Shown here one piece after another: positions 63,927 to 64,000 of a stretch of 64,000 nt of DNA. The DNA lies in assembly GCA_029851125.1 (NCBI GenBank), contig CP100319.1, positions 1 through 64,000 of the forward strand, in the 5' to 3' direction. The DNA is from Candidatus Bostrichicola ureolyticus. GTDB taxonomy: Bacteria > Bacteroidota > Bacteroidia > Flavobacteriales > Blattabacteriaceae. The stretch's first letter is position 1, and each line of letters starts with the position of its first letter. The translations under genes were made by a program, and so were the position numbers. Under the pieces are notes generated by a model. That model was given only the letters and a program-made list of their open reading frames with translations. It did not search any database and was not told the origin of the DNA.

Positions 63927-64000
63927 ATATATTTATTTACAATATTATTACGTTTAATTTTTCCTGAATTTGTTTTTAAAAATTTTTCAATAAAAACAAT
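63923..64000 (-). CDS. C-terminus of an AMP-binding acid-CoA ligase (partial)
   Basis: The last 25 codons of a minus-strand gene that begins beyond the window. The translation contains FLKTNSGKIKRNNIV before the stop, matching the LPKTxSGKIxR motif with the catalytic lysine near the C-terminus of acyl-CoA synthetase/AMP-ligase enzymes. Acyl-CoA ligase or MenE are options; nothing more can be said from this fragment. Confidence 0.65.
   Translation of the reverse strand: MVFIEKFLKTNSGKIKRNNIVNKYI

Overview
This window is a stretch of a strongly AT-rich, tightly packed chromosome of a Bacteroidota (Flavobacteriales-type) bacterium with a reduced genome, most likely an insect endosymbiont. The clade call rests on flavobacterial-type proteins (a DUF2795 protein, the 98-residue omega-like RpoZ, the archaeal/eukaryote-type ProS, the FabI signature), on flavobacterial-type tRNAs and on the 16S rRNA. 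The reduced lifestyle is inferred from very short intergenic spaces, convergent genes whose ends overlap, coding ends that run into tRNA genes, domain losses, decaying genes and homopolymer frameshifts. I cannot name the genus; Blattabacterium-, Walczuchella- or Uzinura-like lineages would fit. TGA is used as a stop (rpoB, rplA, rpoZ, mnmE), so the standard bacterial code applies.

Layout. 1-13976 (mostly minus strand): four tRNAs, tuf, tRNA-Trp and the classical secE-nusG-rplKAJL-rpoB cluster, then gyrA, pheT, dnaN and tRNA-Met. 14104-24072: rsmD (frameshifted), rpsA, sixA, secA, a DUF2795 protein, a decayed epimerase-like gene, ruvC, a frameshifted phosphopantetheinyl transferase, a CPBP membrane protease, tRNA-Gln and rpsP-rimM. 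24078-27238: gyrB, then about 580 bp of nearly pure A/T DNA holding an 84-bp palindrome and a 15/21-bp minisatellite, then rsmG and a (TTTA)7 tract that runs into the start codon of an aminotransferase gene. 27238-38968: aspC-type aminotransferase, surA-like, tatA-like, cysS, proS, rpsU-mnmE-fabI, lysS, lipB, hisS. 39128-45489: a fumC-like gene stripped of its catalytic segments, obg, adk, lpd, an RRM protein, dapA, bamD, rpoZ and tRNA-Lys. 45530-56742: tilS and yggS (both frameshifted), fmt, hup, prfA, rho, HIT, greA, rpsT overlapping tRNA-Glu, folD, rsmA, xth, metG. 56745-61660: one rRNA operon (16S-Ile-Ala-23S-5S, minus strand). 61836-64000: queA, a polyprenyl synthase and the end of an AMP-binding ligase gene.

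How the genes fit together. Most of the content is replication, transcription, translation and RNA modification. A thin layer of metabolism suggests a nutritional symbiont: lysine synthesis (dapA), transamination, fatty-acid synthesis (fabI plus ACP activation by the phosphopantetheinyl transferase), lipoylation (lipB) with lpd for 2-oxoacid dehydrogenases, and polyprenyl diphosphate synthesis. surA-like, bamD and secA/secE imply that the outer membrane and Sec export are kept.

I found no CRISPR array, insertion sequence, prophage or defence system. The notable signals are: four genes broken at 9-11-base A/T runs, all repaired by adding one base; a fumarase-like ORF from which several active-site segments have been removed in frame; loss of the CCUCC anti-Shine-Dalgarno core from the 16S 3' end; parallel loss of tRNA-binding OB domains from PheT and (inferred) MetG; and a ribosomal protein gene whose stop codon lies inside a tRNA.
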